NCBI GenBank assembly: GCA_036927565.1
Contig: JAYESD010000008.1
Location: 18,928,100-18,992,099 of the forward strand
DNA: 64,000 nt
Direction of reading: 5' to 3'
From: Tuctoria greenei
Lineage: Eukaryota > Streptophyta > Magnoliopsida > Poales > Poaceae
In this document: one piece after another, positions 1 through 10,908 of the stretch
How positions within the stretch are numbered: position 1 is the first letter of the stretch
Layout: the number at the start of each line of letters is the position of its first letter
Notes under the pieces: model-generated
The model's database searches: none
What the model was told of the DNA's origin: nothing
The model's input: the letters and a program-made list of their open reading frames with translations, nothing else
Program-made: the position numbers and the translations under genes

Positions 1-1719
1 GTGGTGGCACTGTAGTCCTGGCTTATTCTCGCATGAACCGGTCCTTAGATCTAAAGCAAGCAAACCACCATAACATCCAACCCATCCACATACCAGGCTT
101 GCTCAGATCTTCCATTACCATACCATGTTTAACCAGTTCATGTTAACCATAATCTCATCCATGCATAATTAAATTGAGTGATATAGTTTTTTCCCATCCC
201 AGTTAATTAAGCGAAGCAAAAGGGTAAAAATCCCATCCCGACTCTCTATCATAATTCCAGGTGACAAGGTTGGTTAAACAAAGCTAGTAAACTTCCTACC
301 ATAGGATTCCCATCAATTTGACACAAGCATGCAATTTTGCAAACAAAACATTTATTTTAAAAACAGGATCAATATGCTTCAAGGACACTTGCCTTGCTCT
401 TGCTGTTGATTAGGGTCAAAGCCTTCAAACTCCTGATGTTGTAGATCCTCCGTGGCACTCTCTAGCGCAAATCCGTCTAATCCACACAATAAACATACAA
501 AACAAGAAACACAATCAAAGAGTGCACAAATATTACTCAATATGACATGACATGCATGATTGATGCAATGCAAGGTAGAACTTGTCACTAGATTGCTTTT
601 AATAATCACTAACTAGCTCCAATAGATTTTAACAAGTTTATACAGGTTTGGGGTCGATTAGATCAAATTTTAGAATTAATTCAACACAATTTAACCAGAA
701 AGATCGGACTAGTCCGCTAGGGACCGGACAAATCCGCACTCTGCGAGATCAGCAGATTAGTGTTTTCTAGATCGACGTGAATTTGGAGATTATGGGTTGA
801 ATTCGCATAAGGAAAAGAGAATAGAAGGTATACCAGGTGTTTAGAACTCCAATGAACCAAGAAACTTGGAGGTAACACTTGGATCTTGATGGTCTAGGGT
901 TGGTGATGAACTTGGAGATGAGTTGGTGGTGAAGGATGAAACTTGGTGGAGATCTTGATCCTCCTTCGTTTCCTCCTCTTCTTCCTCTTGCTTGGGATCT
1001 TCTCCTCCCTCCTTGATGGTGGATCCCCACGAACTAGGGTTTGGGTGGGTGGAAAAGTGGCAAATAGATGTCAAACCAAGGGGTGGGGTTGTTTATATAG
1101 ACGTGGAGGCTAGGGTTAGATGGATTTCGAGTTTAGGATGAGTAGAGGCCGGTTTAGAGTCCCACATGGGCTCTAAAAGAGTTGGGCATGACGTCCCTAG
1201 ACCCACTTGACGTGAAACCCAAGAAACAAGTCGTAAAACAAAAGGTCAATCTCGGAGTCACGAAATATCGGACAAGTCCGGACGGGACCGGACTAGTCCG
1301 AAGTCGTCTAGAGAGAAAATCGGACAAGTCTGGCCTAAAATCGGACAAGTCCGATCTTAGTCAGAAAGGAAAACGGACAAGTCCGCTGGGACACCGGACT
1401 AGTCCGGAAAAGTCCAGGGACTTAGCAAATTTTCAAGGATTCATGGAACATCGGACTAGTCCGCACAAGATCGGACAAGTCCGAAGTTTTCCAGGGGCAA
1501 GTATCGGACTAATCCACAGCAAAAACGGACAAGTCCGTTTTTAGACAGAGAGAAATCGGACTAGTCCTCAGCAAAACCGGACTAGTCTGCACTTTCCTAC
1601 ATTTTTAAGTGCGATTTTGTTCCAAATCAATTTTAAACTTGTTCCTCTTGTTATGGGTTAATGTTAAACATGTATATGAGTGCATGCAAGGCATGATGCA
1701 TGAAAATGAGGGTGTTACA
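1..1719 (-). repeat. 3' LTR of the Tekay-like element (partial)
   Basis: Aligns base for base with 7672-9390 apart from about a dozen substitutions and two compensating single-base indels. It ends in GGGTGTTACA, which pairs with the TGTGACGCCC start seen in the complete copy. A TATA box on the minus strand lies at 1092-1099, and the palindrome cluster of the U3 region lies at about 1267-1595. Confidence 0.95.
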
Positions 1720-3242
1720 AACCTACCCCCCTTAAAATGAATCTCGCCCTCGAGATTCGACGCGGAAGAGAAGAGATAGGGAAGTTCCTTCTTGATATCA
1801 TCCTCTAGCTCCCAAGTTGCTTCTTTTTCGGTATGGTGCTTCCATTGGACTTTACACCATCGAATCACCTTGTTCCTTGTGACCCTCTCCTTGGTTTCCA
1901 AGATTTTGACCGGTTGCTCGGCATACGTCAAATCTTCCTCTAGTTCCAATTCTTCCATTGGCACTTGATCTTCCGGTACCCTGAGACACTTCTTGAGTTG
2001 GGAAACATGAAACACATCATGTACGTCTGAAAGATGAGCTGGCATCTCCAACTTATATGCTACTTCTCCTCTTTTGTCCAAAATCTTGAATGGTCCAATA
2101 TAACGAGGTGCGAGCTTGCCTCTTATGTTAAACCTCTTATGACCTCTCATTGGTGACACCTTGAGGTAAACAAAATCTCCTATTTCAAAGGCTAATTTCC
2201 TTCTCCTATTATCCGCATAGCCTTTTTGCCTTGATTGGGCAGCCCTCAAGTTTCCACGAATTATTTGGACTTGCTTTTCGGCTTCTTGCAACATGTCCGG
2301 ACCAAATACTTGAGTTTCTCCTGCCTCATTCCAGAATAAAGGTGTCCTACACTTCCTCCCATAAAGCGCTTCATATGGTGACATTTTCAAGCTTGCTTGG
2401 TAACTATTGTTGTATGAAAATTCTGCGTATGGTAAGCTTTTGTCCCAACTTTTCCCATGCTTTAAAGCACAAGCTCTTAACATGTCCTCCAAAATCTGAT
2501 TGGTCCTCTCGGTTTGTCCATCCGTTTGAGGATGATATGCTGAACTAAAATTCAACCTCGTTCCCAAAGCTTCATGCAATTTTTGCCAAAATCTGGAGGT
2601 AAATTGAGAACCTCTATCCGAGACTATCTTCTTAGGGACTCCATGTCGACACACAATATGCTCCATGTATATTTCGGCCAATCGTGCAGCTGTATACTTG
2701 GTCTTCACAGGGACAAAATGAGCTGACTTGGTTAAGCGATCCACAATTACCCAAATTGAGTCATACCCGGACTGAGTACGCGGTAACCCAACTATGAAGT
2801 CCATACCAATTTCTTCCCACTTCCATTCCGGAATCTTCAACGGTTGCAATAATCCGGCTGGCCTTTGATGTTCCGCCTTGACTCGTTGGCACACATCACA
2901 CAGTGCTACGTATTCAGCTATGTCCTTCTTCATGCTATTCCACCAATAGCAAGTCTTCAAGTCTTTGTACATCTTCGTACAACCAGGGTGAATCGAGTAA
3001 GGCGAGTCATGTGCCTCCTTTAATATTGTCTCCCGAATATGCTTTACATTAGGCACAACGATCCTCTTTCCAAGCCATAAGGTACCATGTTCATCCTTGT
3101 CAAATCTGAATTCTCTCCCTTCTTCGGTTCTTTCCTTGATTTCCTTGATCTCCTCATCTGTGGTTTGTGCCTCTCGAATTTCTTGCTCCAAGGTTGGGTT
3201 TAACTCTATCATCTCCATCTCGTTTACAAACCCGAGGTTCAA
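1605..3242 (-). pseudogene. pol: Tekay-like integrase with chromodomain-like C-terminus
   Basis: A 545-residue open segment in a different frame from the RNase H segment before it. The HHCC zinc-binding region is at residues 78-118 (H78, H85, C115, C118). The catalytic triad D148, D209, E245 has the 35-residue spacing of retroviral-type integrases. Residues of about 455-505 resemble a chromodomain (VQWKHH followed by ATWELEDD), which in chromoviruses is thought to guide insertion to particular chromatin. The frame overlaps the polypurine tract and ends inside the 3' LTR. No catalytic residue is missing; the segment is called a pseudogene only because it is cut off from the upstream polyprotein frame. 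Confidence 0.9.
1721..1734 (-). other. Polypurine tract of the Tekay-like element
   Basis: On the minus strand a purine run (TTTTAAGGGGGGTAGG) directly precedes the 3' LTR, where plus-strand DNA synthesis is primed in LTR retrotransposons. The integrase reading frame runs across it into the LTR. Confidence 0.75.
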
Positions 3243-3877
3243 CCGTTCAAACTCCTTACATACTCGGACGGTAACTCTCGAACTGTAAGTTGATGGCTTA
3301 CTCCCTTTCTACTCAAAGCATCGGCCACTACATTGGCTTTTCCCGGATGATAGTTGATTCCCACATCATAATCTTTGATGAGCTCTAACCATCTTCGTTG
3401 CCTCAAGTTCAAATCCGTTTGTGTGAAAATATACTTCAAACTCTTATGATCCGTGTAAATTTCACACCTATGTCCAAGAATATAGTGTCTCCAAATCTTC
3501 AATGCATGTACCACGGCCGCGAGTTCCAAATCGTGTGTGGGGTAATTCTGCTCATGTTTCTTCAATTGTCTTGACGCATAGGCGACCACTTGACCTTCTT
3601 GCATCAATACACATCCAAGCCCTTGTCTTGATGCATCGCAATAAATGTCAAAACTCTTGCTTACATCCGGCAATACCAAAACTGGGGCTGTTGTCAACCG
3701 CTTCTTTAACTCCTCAAAGCTATCCTGACAAGCTTCAGTCCATTGGAACGCCTTTCCCTTCGTTAGCAACTCCGTCATAGGCTTGGCTATCTTCGAAAAG
3801 TCCTTGATGAATCGCGGTAATACCCAGCCATCCCAAGAAAACTCCGAATTTCCTTGACATTCTGTGGCGGTTCCCAC
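3239..3877 (-). pseudogene. pol: Tekay-like RNase H segment of pol
   Basis: This segment covers the end of the RT connection region and the RNase H. Recognisable pieces are the LVLPDVSKSFDIYCDASRQG start with its catalytic aspartate, the DLELAAVVHALKIWRHY helix, IYTDHKSLKYIF and the closing VVADALSRK. It lies in a third frame: RT homology leaves the upstream frame near 3830 and continues here, and this segment ends at a stop at 3239-3241, where integrase resumes in yet another frame. All key RNase H acidic positions appear to be present. Confidence 0.88.
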
Positions 3878-5571
3878 TTTAGCACATCTCTCACCTTCCC
3901 TGGGTCAACTGATACTCCTCCTCCGGAAATAATATGGCCTAAGAAGGAAACTTCCCGTAACCAGAATTGACATTTACTGAACTTGGCATACAATTGATGC
4001 TCCCTCAATTTCTGCAACGTAAGCCTCAAGTGTTCCTCATGTTCCTTCTCATCCTTCGAGTAGATCATAATATCATCAATAAACACCACAACGAACTTAT
4101 CCAAGTACTCCATGAAGACCTTATTCATGAGGTACATAAAGTAGGCAGGTGCATTTGTCAATCCAAAAGACATCACGGTGTACTCATAAGATCCATACCG
4201 TGTCCTAAAAGGTGTCTTGGGTATGTCCGATGGTCTAATCTTCATTTGAAAGTATCCCGACCTCAAGTCAATCTTAGAGAAGACACAAGCACCCTTCATC
4301 TGATCAAACAAGTCTTCTATGCGTGGCAAGGTGTACTTGTTCTTGATTGTTACCTCGTTGAGAGCTCGGTAATCCACACACATCCTTTGGGATCCGTCCT
4401 TCTTGTCCACAAATAGAACGGGCGCTCCCCAAGGTGAAGAGCTAGGACGAATAAAACCCTTCTCTAATTGCTCTTGAATTTGCTTCTTGAGCTCCGCTAA
4501 TTCCATAGGAGGCATCATATACGGCCTCTTAGCTATAGGTGCAGTTCCAGGTATTAAATCAATAACAAACTCAATGTCTCGATCGGGTGGCATACCTGGC
4601 AACTCGTCCGGAAAAACATCCAAAAATTCACACACCACCGGAATCTCCTCAATTGCGACACCGTCCATATGATTCAGCTCTAATTGCTTCGGTGCATGTT
4701 GGGTTGCTTCAAATTCTACGGTGATCCCTTCTTCATTAGTCAACTTCACCGTCTTTGTGGCACATTCAATAACTCCATTGTGCTTCCTCAACCAGTCCAT
4801 ACCAAGTATAATATCCAACCCTTGAAAATCTAAAACAATGAGGTTGGCGGAGAAGTCTACCCCCCTTATTCTAAGGCTTACTTTTGGACATACTATATTT
4901 GTCCTCATCTCTCCTCCAGGAGACTTAACCAACAGAGTAAACTTCATATGAGAGATAGGCAAACTATACTTGGCAACATACTTCGATGCAATGAATGAAT
5001 GCGATGCTCCAGAATCAAATAACATAGCCGCGGGGTTGGAGTTGGCGAGAAACATACCAATGACCACGTCATCCGCTTGTTGAGCATCCTCCGTAGAGAC
5101 ATGGTTCACGTTGCCACGAGCAAAATTCTGCTGTCCACGGCTTCCTTGTGGCTGTCCTCCATTAGGTCTTGGGTTTTGCCTCGATGCATTGCTTCCTTGA
5201 CCAAGGCCCGACTTAGGACATTGATGTGCAAAGTGTCCAGCTTCTCCACAAGTATAGCACTTCTTAACTCCACCAGAATTATTGGGATGAGCTTGGTTTT
5301 GAACATTGGCTCCAGGAAAATCAGCACGAGGTGCATAAGGCATCGGAGGCCTAGGTGCTTGCATGACAGGGTGCTGCTGCACAAACTGAGTTGGGCGCGG
5401 TGCATAACCAGGGCGCTGAGCAGGAATAGAGGAGCTGTAATGAGGCGCATTGGACGGCGCAAAGCGAGGGCGCACATTACTTCCTTGTTGCTGTCCTTGA
5501 TATGGCGCCTTCCTTTTGATTTCTTGCTCCATCTCACGGATCTTGTTCTCAACCACAATTGCTTTGTCCAC
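3787..5571 (-). pseudogene. pol: Tekay-like gag C-terminus, protease and reverse transcriptase
   Basis: A 594-residue open segment. It starts with the end of gag and a CCHC zinc knuckle (CYTCGEAGHFAHQC). A proline- and glutamine-rich stretch surrounds the knuckle. An aspartic protease follows with the DSGASHSF active site. The RT then shows MCVDYRALNEVTIKNKY, FSKIDLRSGYFQMKI, the FGLTNAPAYF motif (usually ATF) and the catalytic FIDDIMIYS. Homology is lost near 3830, where the frame changes before RNase H, and the upstream gag frame joins near 5590. The protease and RT catalytic residues are intact. Confidence 0.92.
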
Positions 5572-5589
5572 AAGCTTCTGAAAATTGAC

Positions 5590-6278
5590 ATATCACAGTT
5601 GAGCAATTGCACTTGGATCGTATTGTTCAATCCCCTCATGAACAAGTATTGCTTCCGGCTGTCCCGGCTAACATCCTCAGGCGCATATCTTGAGAGTTGA
5701 GTGAACTTATTGAGATATTCACTCACGCTTGATTTTCCTTGTCTCAAGTTCTCAAATTCTTGCCTCTTCAAGATCATAACACCTTCCGGCACATAATGAG
5801 AACGGAAACTCTCCTTGAATTCCGCCCAGGTAATTCTCTCTTGGTTCTCATGAGCATTGCAATAAGAATCCCACCAATCTGCAGCTGCTCCAACTAGTTG
5901 ATGAGAAGCAAACAAGACCTTCTCCCGGTCACTGCATTGGACAATAGCCAGCTTCTTCTCCACGGACTTGAGCCAATCGTCCGCATCCATAGGGTCAGCA
6001 GCTTGAGCAAAGGTCGGCGGCCTAGTCCTCATAAACTCTCCCAATCGGTTATGAGGAGGTGGGGGTGGCGGTGGAGGCATGTGGGGCTGATTGTTGATAT
6101 TGCCAGCCTGCAGCTGTCCCATAGTCTGTATCATGGTCTGCATGAGCTGGTTTTGCATGGCCAATAGCTGCTCGATGTTGATAGCTACATGAGTAGATCC
6201 TTGCCCATTGTTGTTCTGAGGCACTCCATTGTTCTCCTCTTCATCATTGCCATCCCTCTGGTTGCGAGTCCTCACCAT
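5590..6278 (-). pseudogene. gag: Tekay-like gag, N-terminal part
   Basis: Starts at the first ATG after the primer binding site. The N-terminus is rich in asparagine and glutamine, followed by a run of eight prolines at about residues 68-75. The capsid-type retrotransposon gag domain follows (ADDWLKSVEKKL, AADWWDSY, FRSHYVPEG, and the LRQGKSSVSEYLNKF helix). After about residue 225 the frame is lost by an apparent single-base change near 5595. The open frame continues to 5106 but with sequence unlike gag. The zinc knuckle belonging to this protein is in the next frame at 5200-5260. Confidence 0.88.
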
Positions 6279-6533
6279 CTGAAGAAAAGCAGTAGGTAAG
6301 AATTAGAAAACGCCCCAACTATATGCATCAAGGGATATGAAACTAAACAACTAGCTACACTAGCCTAGGTGGACATGGCAATGCTAAAGCATCCCAAAAT
6401 CCTCTATTAAGCACACAAGCAAGCAATATATATATAGCAAACAACACTTCAAGCGAAAACTCATTGATTCCTGAGTGCTCCTATGTGCTCTAAGGTGTCC
6501 ATTCTATCTAGGCTGCATCCTACGGTCAACTTG

Positions 6534-6547
6534 TGGCTCTGATACCA
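6534..6547 (-). other. Primer binding site for initiator methionine tRNA
   Basis: The minus strand reads TGGTATCAGAGCCA two bases inside the 5' LTR, the usual complement to the 3' end of plant initiator tRNA-Met. It fixes the inner edge of the LTR at 6551. Confidence 0.9.
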
Positions 6548-8763
6548 ATCTGTGACGCCCGGTTCCGAAAATGAACCAAGCTAACGCATATGTGTGCCCA
6601 GGATGTTCATCACACATATACGAGTGCAATCACAAACGAGTATACAGAAAATTACCACAGAACAAGATTAATTATCAGATTTATTACACAAACCATATTA
6701 TCCTCGAATACAAGCTCTAATGAATATTAATGACAAGTTCAACTAATGCAGCGGAAATAAACTAATTAAGCAAACTAAGCAACTATGCAGCATAAGCGAC
6801 AGGGTATGTATGCGCAGCTCCAATCAACACCCCAGGCAAGCTGACGGTAGGCACGGCCTAGAACTCCGCATTATCACCATTAAAATCCCAGTCCTGACCT
6901 GCAACTGTTAGGGGGGGGAATTGCAAGAGTGAGTACATGTCGTACTCAGCAAGTGTGGAAAGTATGACATGTGGCTGATTCAAATGACGACAATAATAAT
7001 GGCAAAGTGCTGAAAAGTACAGTAAAACATTTGAAAAGCAATATATATATGTATGTGAAATAAACCCATCATAATCGTAAGTAATACCATAATACCAAAT
7101 CCGAATTCATTACCATCATTAATTCCAGATTTCACCATTGCCAATAACCATATTCAATACCCAAAATAGATCCATAACTATCCATAACCATTACCAAACC
7201 ATAACCTTCCCAATTACCAATTTCCTTCTAATCATGGAAGTTGTCCAGGTGCTCATAACCGGGAGCACGACTATCATGATAGTTTTAGTTAACACTCTGC
7301 AGAGTTTGTACCTCTTTACCCACGTGTTTGTGTTATTATCACCCTTCGGCGACTAAGAACCTCCCTTATGCCCATGACCCGTCGGTCACATTACACACTT
7401 CCGTTGGTGTGTGGCCAAGAGATCACAAAATAGCCTTTACAAAGGGATTACTAGCCTATTTAGACCCCACTGAGGTTTCACCGGTGGCGATGCCTCCAAC
7501 TGAGCACATCTTCAACCAAGGGCCCCCTCTTGAGCCATTCGGATCCCAGGGTAGTCCCACCACTCATCAACAAACCCAATCCGACTACCCCTTCCCCGAG
7601 CATCCACAATGGTCCAAACAGCACTAGCAAAGCCCTAATTAATCAGCTACACCGCACCCATACTTGGCCTCGTGGTGGCACTGTAGTCCTGGCTTATTCT
7701 CGCATGAACCGGTCCTTAGATCTAAAGCAAGCAAACCACCATAACATCCAACCCATCCACATACCAGGCTTGCTCAGATCTTCCATTACCATACCATGTT
7801 TAACCAGTTCATGTTAACCATAATCTCATCCATGCATAATTGAATTGAGTGATATAGTTGTTTCCCATCCCAGTTAATTAAGCGAAGCAAAAGGGTAAAA
7901 ATCTCATCCCGACTCTCTACCATAAATTCCAGGTGAAAAGGTTGGTTAAACAAAGCTAGTAAACTTCCTACCATAGGATTCCCATCAATTTGACACAAGC
8001 ATGCAATTTTGCAAACAAAACATTTATTTTAAAAACAGGATCAATATGCTTCAAGGACACTTGCCTTGCTCTTGCTGTTGATTAGGGTCAAAGCCTTCAA
8101 ACTCCTGATGTTGTAGATCCTCCGTGGCACTCTCTAGCGCAAATCCGTCTAATCCACACAATAAACATACAAAACAAGAAACACAATCAAAGAGTGCACA
8201 AATATTACTCAATATGACATGACATGCATGATTGATGCAATGCAAGGTAGAACTTGTCACTAGATTGCTTTTAATAATCACTAACTAGCTCCAATAGATT
8301 TTAACAAGTTTATACAGGTTTGGGGTCGATTAGATCAAATTTTAGAATTAATTCAACACAATTTAACCAGAAAGATCGGACTAGTCCGCTAGGGACCGGA
8401 CAAATCCGCACTCTGCGAGATCAGCAGATTAGTGTTTTCTAGATCGACGTGAATTTGGAGATTATGGGTTGAATTCGCATAAGGAAAAGAGAATAGAAGG
8501 TATACCAGGTGTTTAGAACTCCAATGAACCAAGAAACTTGGAGGTAACACTTGGATCTTGATGGTCTAGGGTTGGTGATGAACTTGGAGATGAGTTGGTG
8601 GTGAAGGATGAAACTTGGTGGAGATCTTGATCCTCCTTCGTTTCCTCCTCTTCTTCCTCTTGCTTGGGATCTTCTCCTCCCTCCTTGATGGTGGATCCCC
8701 ACGAACTAGGGTTTGGGTGGGTGGAAAAGTGGCAAATAGATGTCAAACCAAGGGGTGGGGTTG

Positions 8764-8771
8764 TTTATATA
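8764..8771 (-). promoter_or_regulatory. TATA box of the Tekay-like LTR
   Basis: The minus strand reads TATATAAA. It lies about 620 bases from the LTR start and about 170 bases downstream of the palindrome cluster, as expected for a U3 promoter. The identical copy in the left LTR is at 1092-1099. Confidence 0.7.
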
Positions 8772-8936
8772 GACGTGGAGGCTAGGGTTAGATGGATTTC
8801 GAGTTTAGGATGAGTAGAGGCCGGTTTAGAGTCCCACATGGGCTCTAAAAGAGTTGGGCATGACGTCCCTAGGCCCACTTGACGTGAAACCCAAGAAACA
8901 AGTCGTAAAACAAAAGGTCAATCTCGGAGTCACGAA

Positions 8937-9268
8937 ATATCGGACAAGTCCGGACAGGACCGGACTAGTCCGAAGTCGTCTAGAGAGAAAATCGGACAAG
9001 TCTGGCCTAAAATCGGACAAGTCCGATCTTAGTCAGAAAGGAAAACGGACAAGTCCGCTGGGACACCGGACTAGTCCGGAAAAGTCCAGGGACTTAGCAA
9101 ATTTTCAAGGATTCATAGAACATCGGACTAGTCCGCACAAGATCGGACAAGTCCGAAGTTTTCCAGGGGCAAGTATCGGACTAATCCGCAACAAAAACGG
9201 ACAAGTCCGTTTTTAGACAGAGAGAAATCGGACTAGTCCTCAGCAAAACCGGACTAGTCCGCACTTTC
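8937..9268. promoter_or_regulatory. Cluster of CGGAC(T/A)AGTCCG palindromes in Tekay U3
   Basis: About twelve copies of a 12-bp palindrome or near-palindrome (CGGACTAGTCCG or CGGACAAGTCCG) lie in some 330 bp. Two further copies are at 8377-8407 in the leader. Copies are separated by unrelated sequence of variable length, so this is a set of sites and not a tandem repeat. The left LTR has the same set at about 1267-1595. The position upstream of the TATA box suggests binding sites for a dimeric factor; that role is inference. Confidence 0.75.
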
Positions 9269-9390
9269 CTACATTTTTAAGTGCGGTTTGTTCCAAATCA
9301 ATTTTAAACTTGTTCCTCTTGTTATGGGTTAATGTTAAACATGTATATGAGTGCATGCAAGGCATGATGCATGAAAATGAGGGTGTTACA

Positions 9391-10534
9391 GTTCACCAGC
9401 CTACAACAGACCCTCCTGTTCTACATCATGAACGGGATGGAGTTTGATATAGTAGACGTCCTCATATGCGAGATGGAGGATGTGATCACTGATGGAGTGG
9501 GGATGATGAGACAGTTGGTGTATGGACACTGGATCAGCTACCTGCTCTCCATGATGGTCCCTGAGGAGTCCGTCGTGCATGACCGTCTCACTGACGGGAG
9601 TGTCACAAGGTTCGGTCACTATCGTGCCCCAGCTCCTGGAGACCGCCACCTTGGCCGTCCAGTCGAGCATCAGGTCAGGGCTCGTCTATCTGAGGAGGAC
9701 TGGTCAGATTTGGAGAAGGAGGATGAGAGGCTGACTGAGGCAGATGCACAGGGTGAGGACTTGCAGCACATATGGTCCGAGAGCGACACAGATGACAGTG
9801 TCGAGGAGTACTTCCCACCTCCTCCCTCACCCAGGCAGCACGACGCGGAGGCTGGAGGCTCTACAGTGCCACCCCCTACTCCACCTCCCGTCTCAGAGGC
9901 ACAGGTTTCTCAGCCGTCCGAGCTCACATCCCTCCTACAGCAGATGGTTGAGCAGCAGCGCTTGGACCGGCTTGCAGCTGAGCAGGCCCGAGCGGAGCAG
10001 GCCGCACTCCTTCTGGAGCTCCAGCAGCAGCAACAGGAGATGCAGCGCCACATCGCCCGTGAGAGGCGTGAGGACACTGACCGGCTGATTGGGCTCATTG
10101 ACCAGATGCACCAGCGCTCCCTCGACCAGCAGCAGCAGACGCAGCAGGCGATGATGGGCATCCTGGGGTTGATCACCAACCTCTACACCCAGACCGGGAT
10201 TGCCCTCCCATCGCAGCTGCCAGGAGTTGCTCCACCTCCACCTGTCCTCGTTCTAGCTGTCGCTCTGGTACCGACTATGCCGATTCCTTCGATCAGCATG
10301 TCTCCACTGCTGGCTTCGGGTGCACCGATTCACTCTCCACTGCCGGCCACTACACTGTTCCAGCAGACGTCGGCATCCGTCGTCAGTGCCCCTGTTCCAG
10401 CAGCTCCTACCCAGCAGGCACCGACGATGGCTCCTACGGCTCCGACAGCTCCTACCACCTCTACTCCAGGCAGCAGCTCCGACGACAGCGACGGTGACCA
10501 GTTCGTCATCGCGCCTAGTACTCAGGGTCCTTAG
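9391..10534 (+). pseudogene. Sirevirus ORF3 ('env-like') C-terminal fragment
   Basis: Homologous to the second half of the protein encoded at 45879-48039. It begins exactly at the Tekay junction, and an ATG supplied by the Tekay LTR at 9371 happens to be in frame, giving a 387-codon chimeric frame. Visible parts are the end of the folded core (YIMNGMEFDIVDVL, GHWISYLLSMM), an acidic linker, a proline stretch, a Q/E/R-rich coiled coil at about residues 175-255, and a long P/A/T/S-rich tail ending at the TAG at 10532. There is no membrane segment. This copy keeps one frame where the complete element has a frameshift. Confidence 0.85.
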
Positions 10535-10565
10535 GCACTCAGATCCCTTTTTGGTGTCTTGATGC

Positions 10566-10908
10566 TAAAGGGGGAGAAGAGTTAGAGGAGTCAGGGGGAG
10601 GATAGCTTAGTCTCAAGGGGAGTGTCCTAGCCTTAGGGGGAGTTTACCTATATCATCTTTTGTAATTCGATACTTTTGCTACTCATTTGGTGTTTATTGA
10701 GTACTCTTAAGGTCTTAATCGATTGAGCTTATTTGGTGCCTATCTTATGATCACTTATTCACTTGAGTTATTCTTTGATTGAGCTTTCAAATTTTAAGTG
10801 TAATAATCTTGTATTCATTGCATATCCTCTTAAGATTCGTACTATCAAATTCATTAGTATTGTGCTTTAAATTGTTGTGTTGTCATCAATCACAAAAAAG
10901 GGGGAGAT
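10566..10908 (+). other. Multiple polypurine tracts before the Sirevirus 3' LTR
   Basis: AAAGGGGGAGAAGAG, a related GGGGGAGG run, CAAGGGGAG and TTAGGGGGAG occur between 10567 and 10645, and AAAAAAGGGGGAGAT directly abuts the LTR at 10895-10908. Arrays of polypurine tracts upstream of the 3' LTR are a described Sirevirus hallmark. Confidence 0.75.

Larger units (their letters stand above)
1..9390 (-). mobile_element. Tekay-like Ty3/gypsy chromovirus, 3' LTR cut by window edge
   Basis: Read on the minus strand, the order is 5' LTR (6551-9390), primer binding site, gag, zinc knuckle, protease, RT, RNase H, integrase with a chromodomain-like tail, polypurine tract, and 3' LTR (1-1719, incomplete). 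This order and the long LTRs fit the Tekay (Del) chromovirus lineage. By eye the two LTRs differ at about a dozen substitutions and two single-base indels over 1719 shared bases, so the insertion is young. The coding region nevertheless has three frame breaks. The element is inserted in the ORF3 of a Sirevirus whose remainder starts at 9391; the matching left flank lies outside the window, so the target duplication cannot be checked. Confidence 0.93.
6551..9390 (-). repeat. Complete 5' LTR of the Tekay-like element (2840 bp)
   Basis: Begins TGTGACGCCC and ends GGGTGTTACA on the plus strand, giving TG...CA ends with an imperfect terminal inverted repeat. The portion from 7672 matches the left LTR. 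U3 contains the palindrome cluster at about 8937-9268 and the TATA box at 8764-8771. Downstream of the expected start site there is a long leader with short ATG-started frames, none of which resembles a known protein. Confidence 0.95.

Noticed and set aside
1264..1600. Regularly spaced CGGAC...GTCCG motifs as a possible CRISPR-like or satellite array
   Set aside because: Spacing is irregular, the motif is only 12 bp, the host is a plant, and the cluster sits in the U3 region of an LTR; a regulatory cluster explains it better.
8854..9216. Open frame of about 120 codons across the palindromes (also at 1182-1544)
   Set aside because: The protein is just repeated translation of the palindromes (RTSP, KSDKSG) and lies in LTR promoter sequence antisense to the element.
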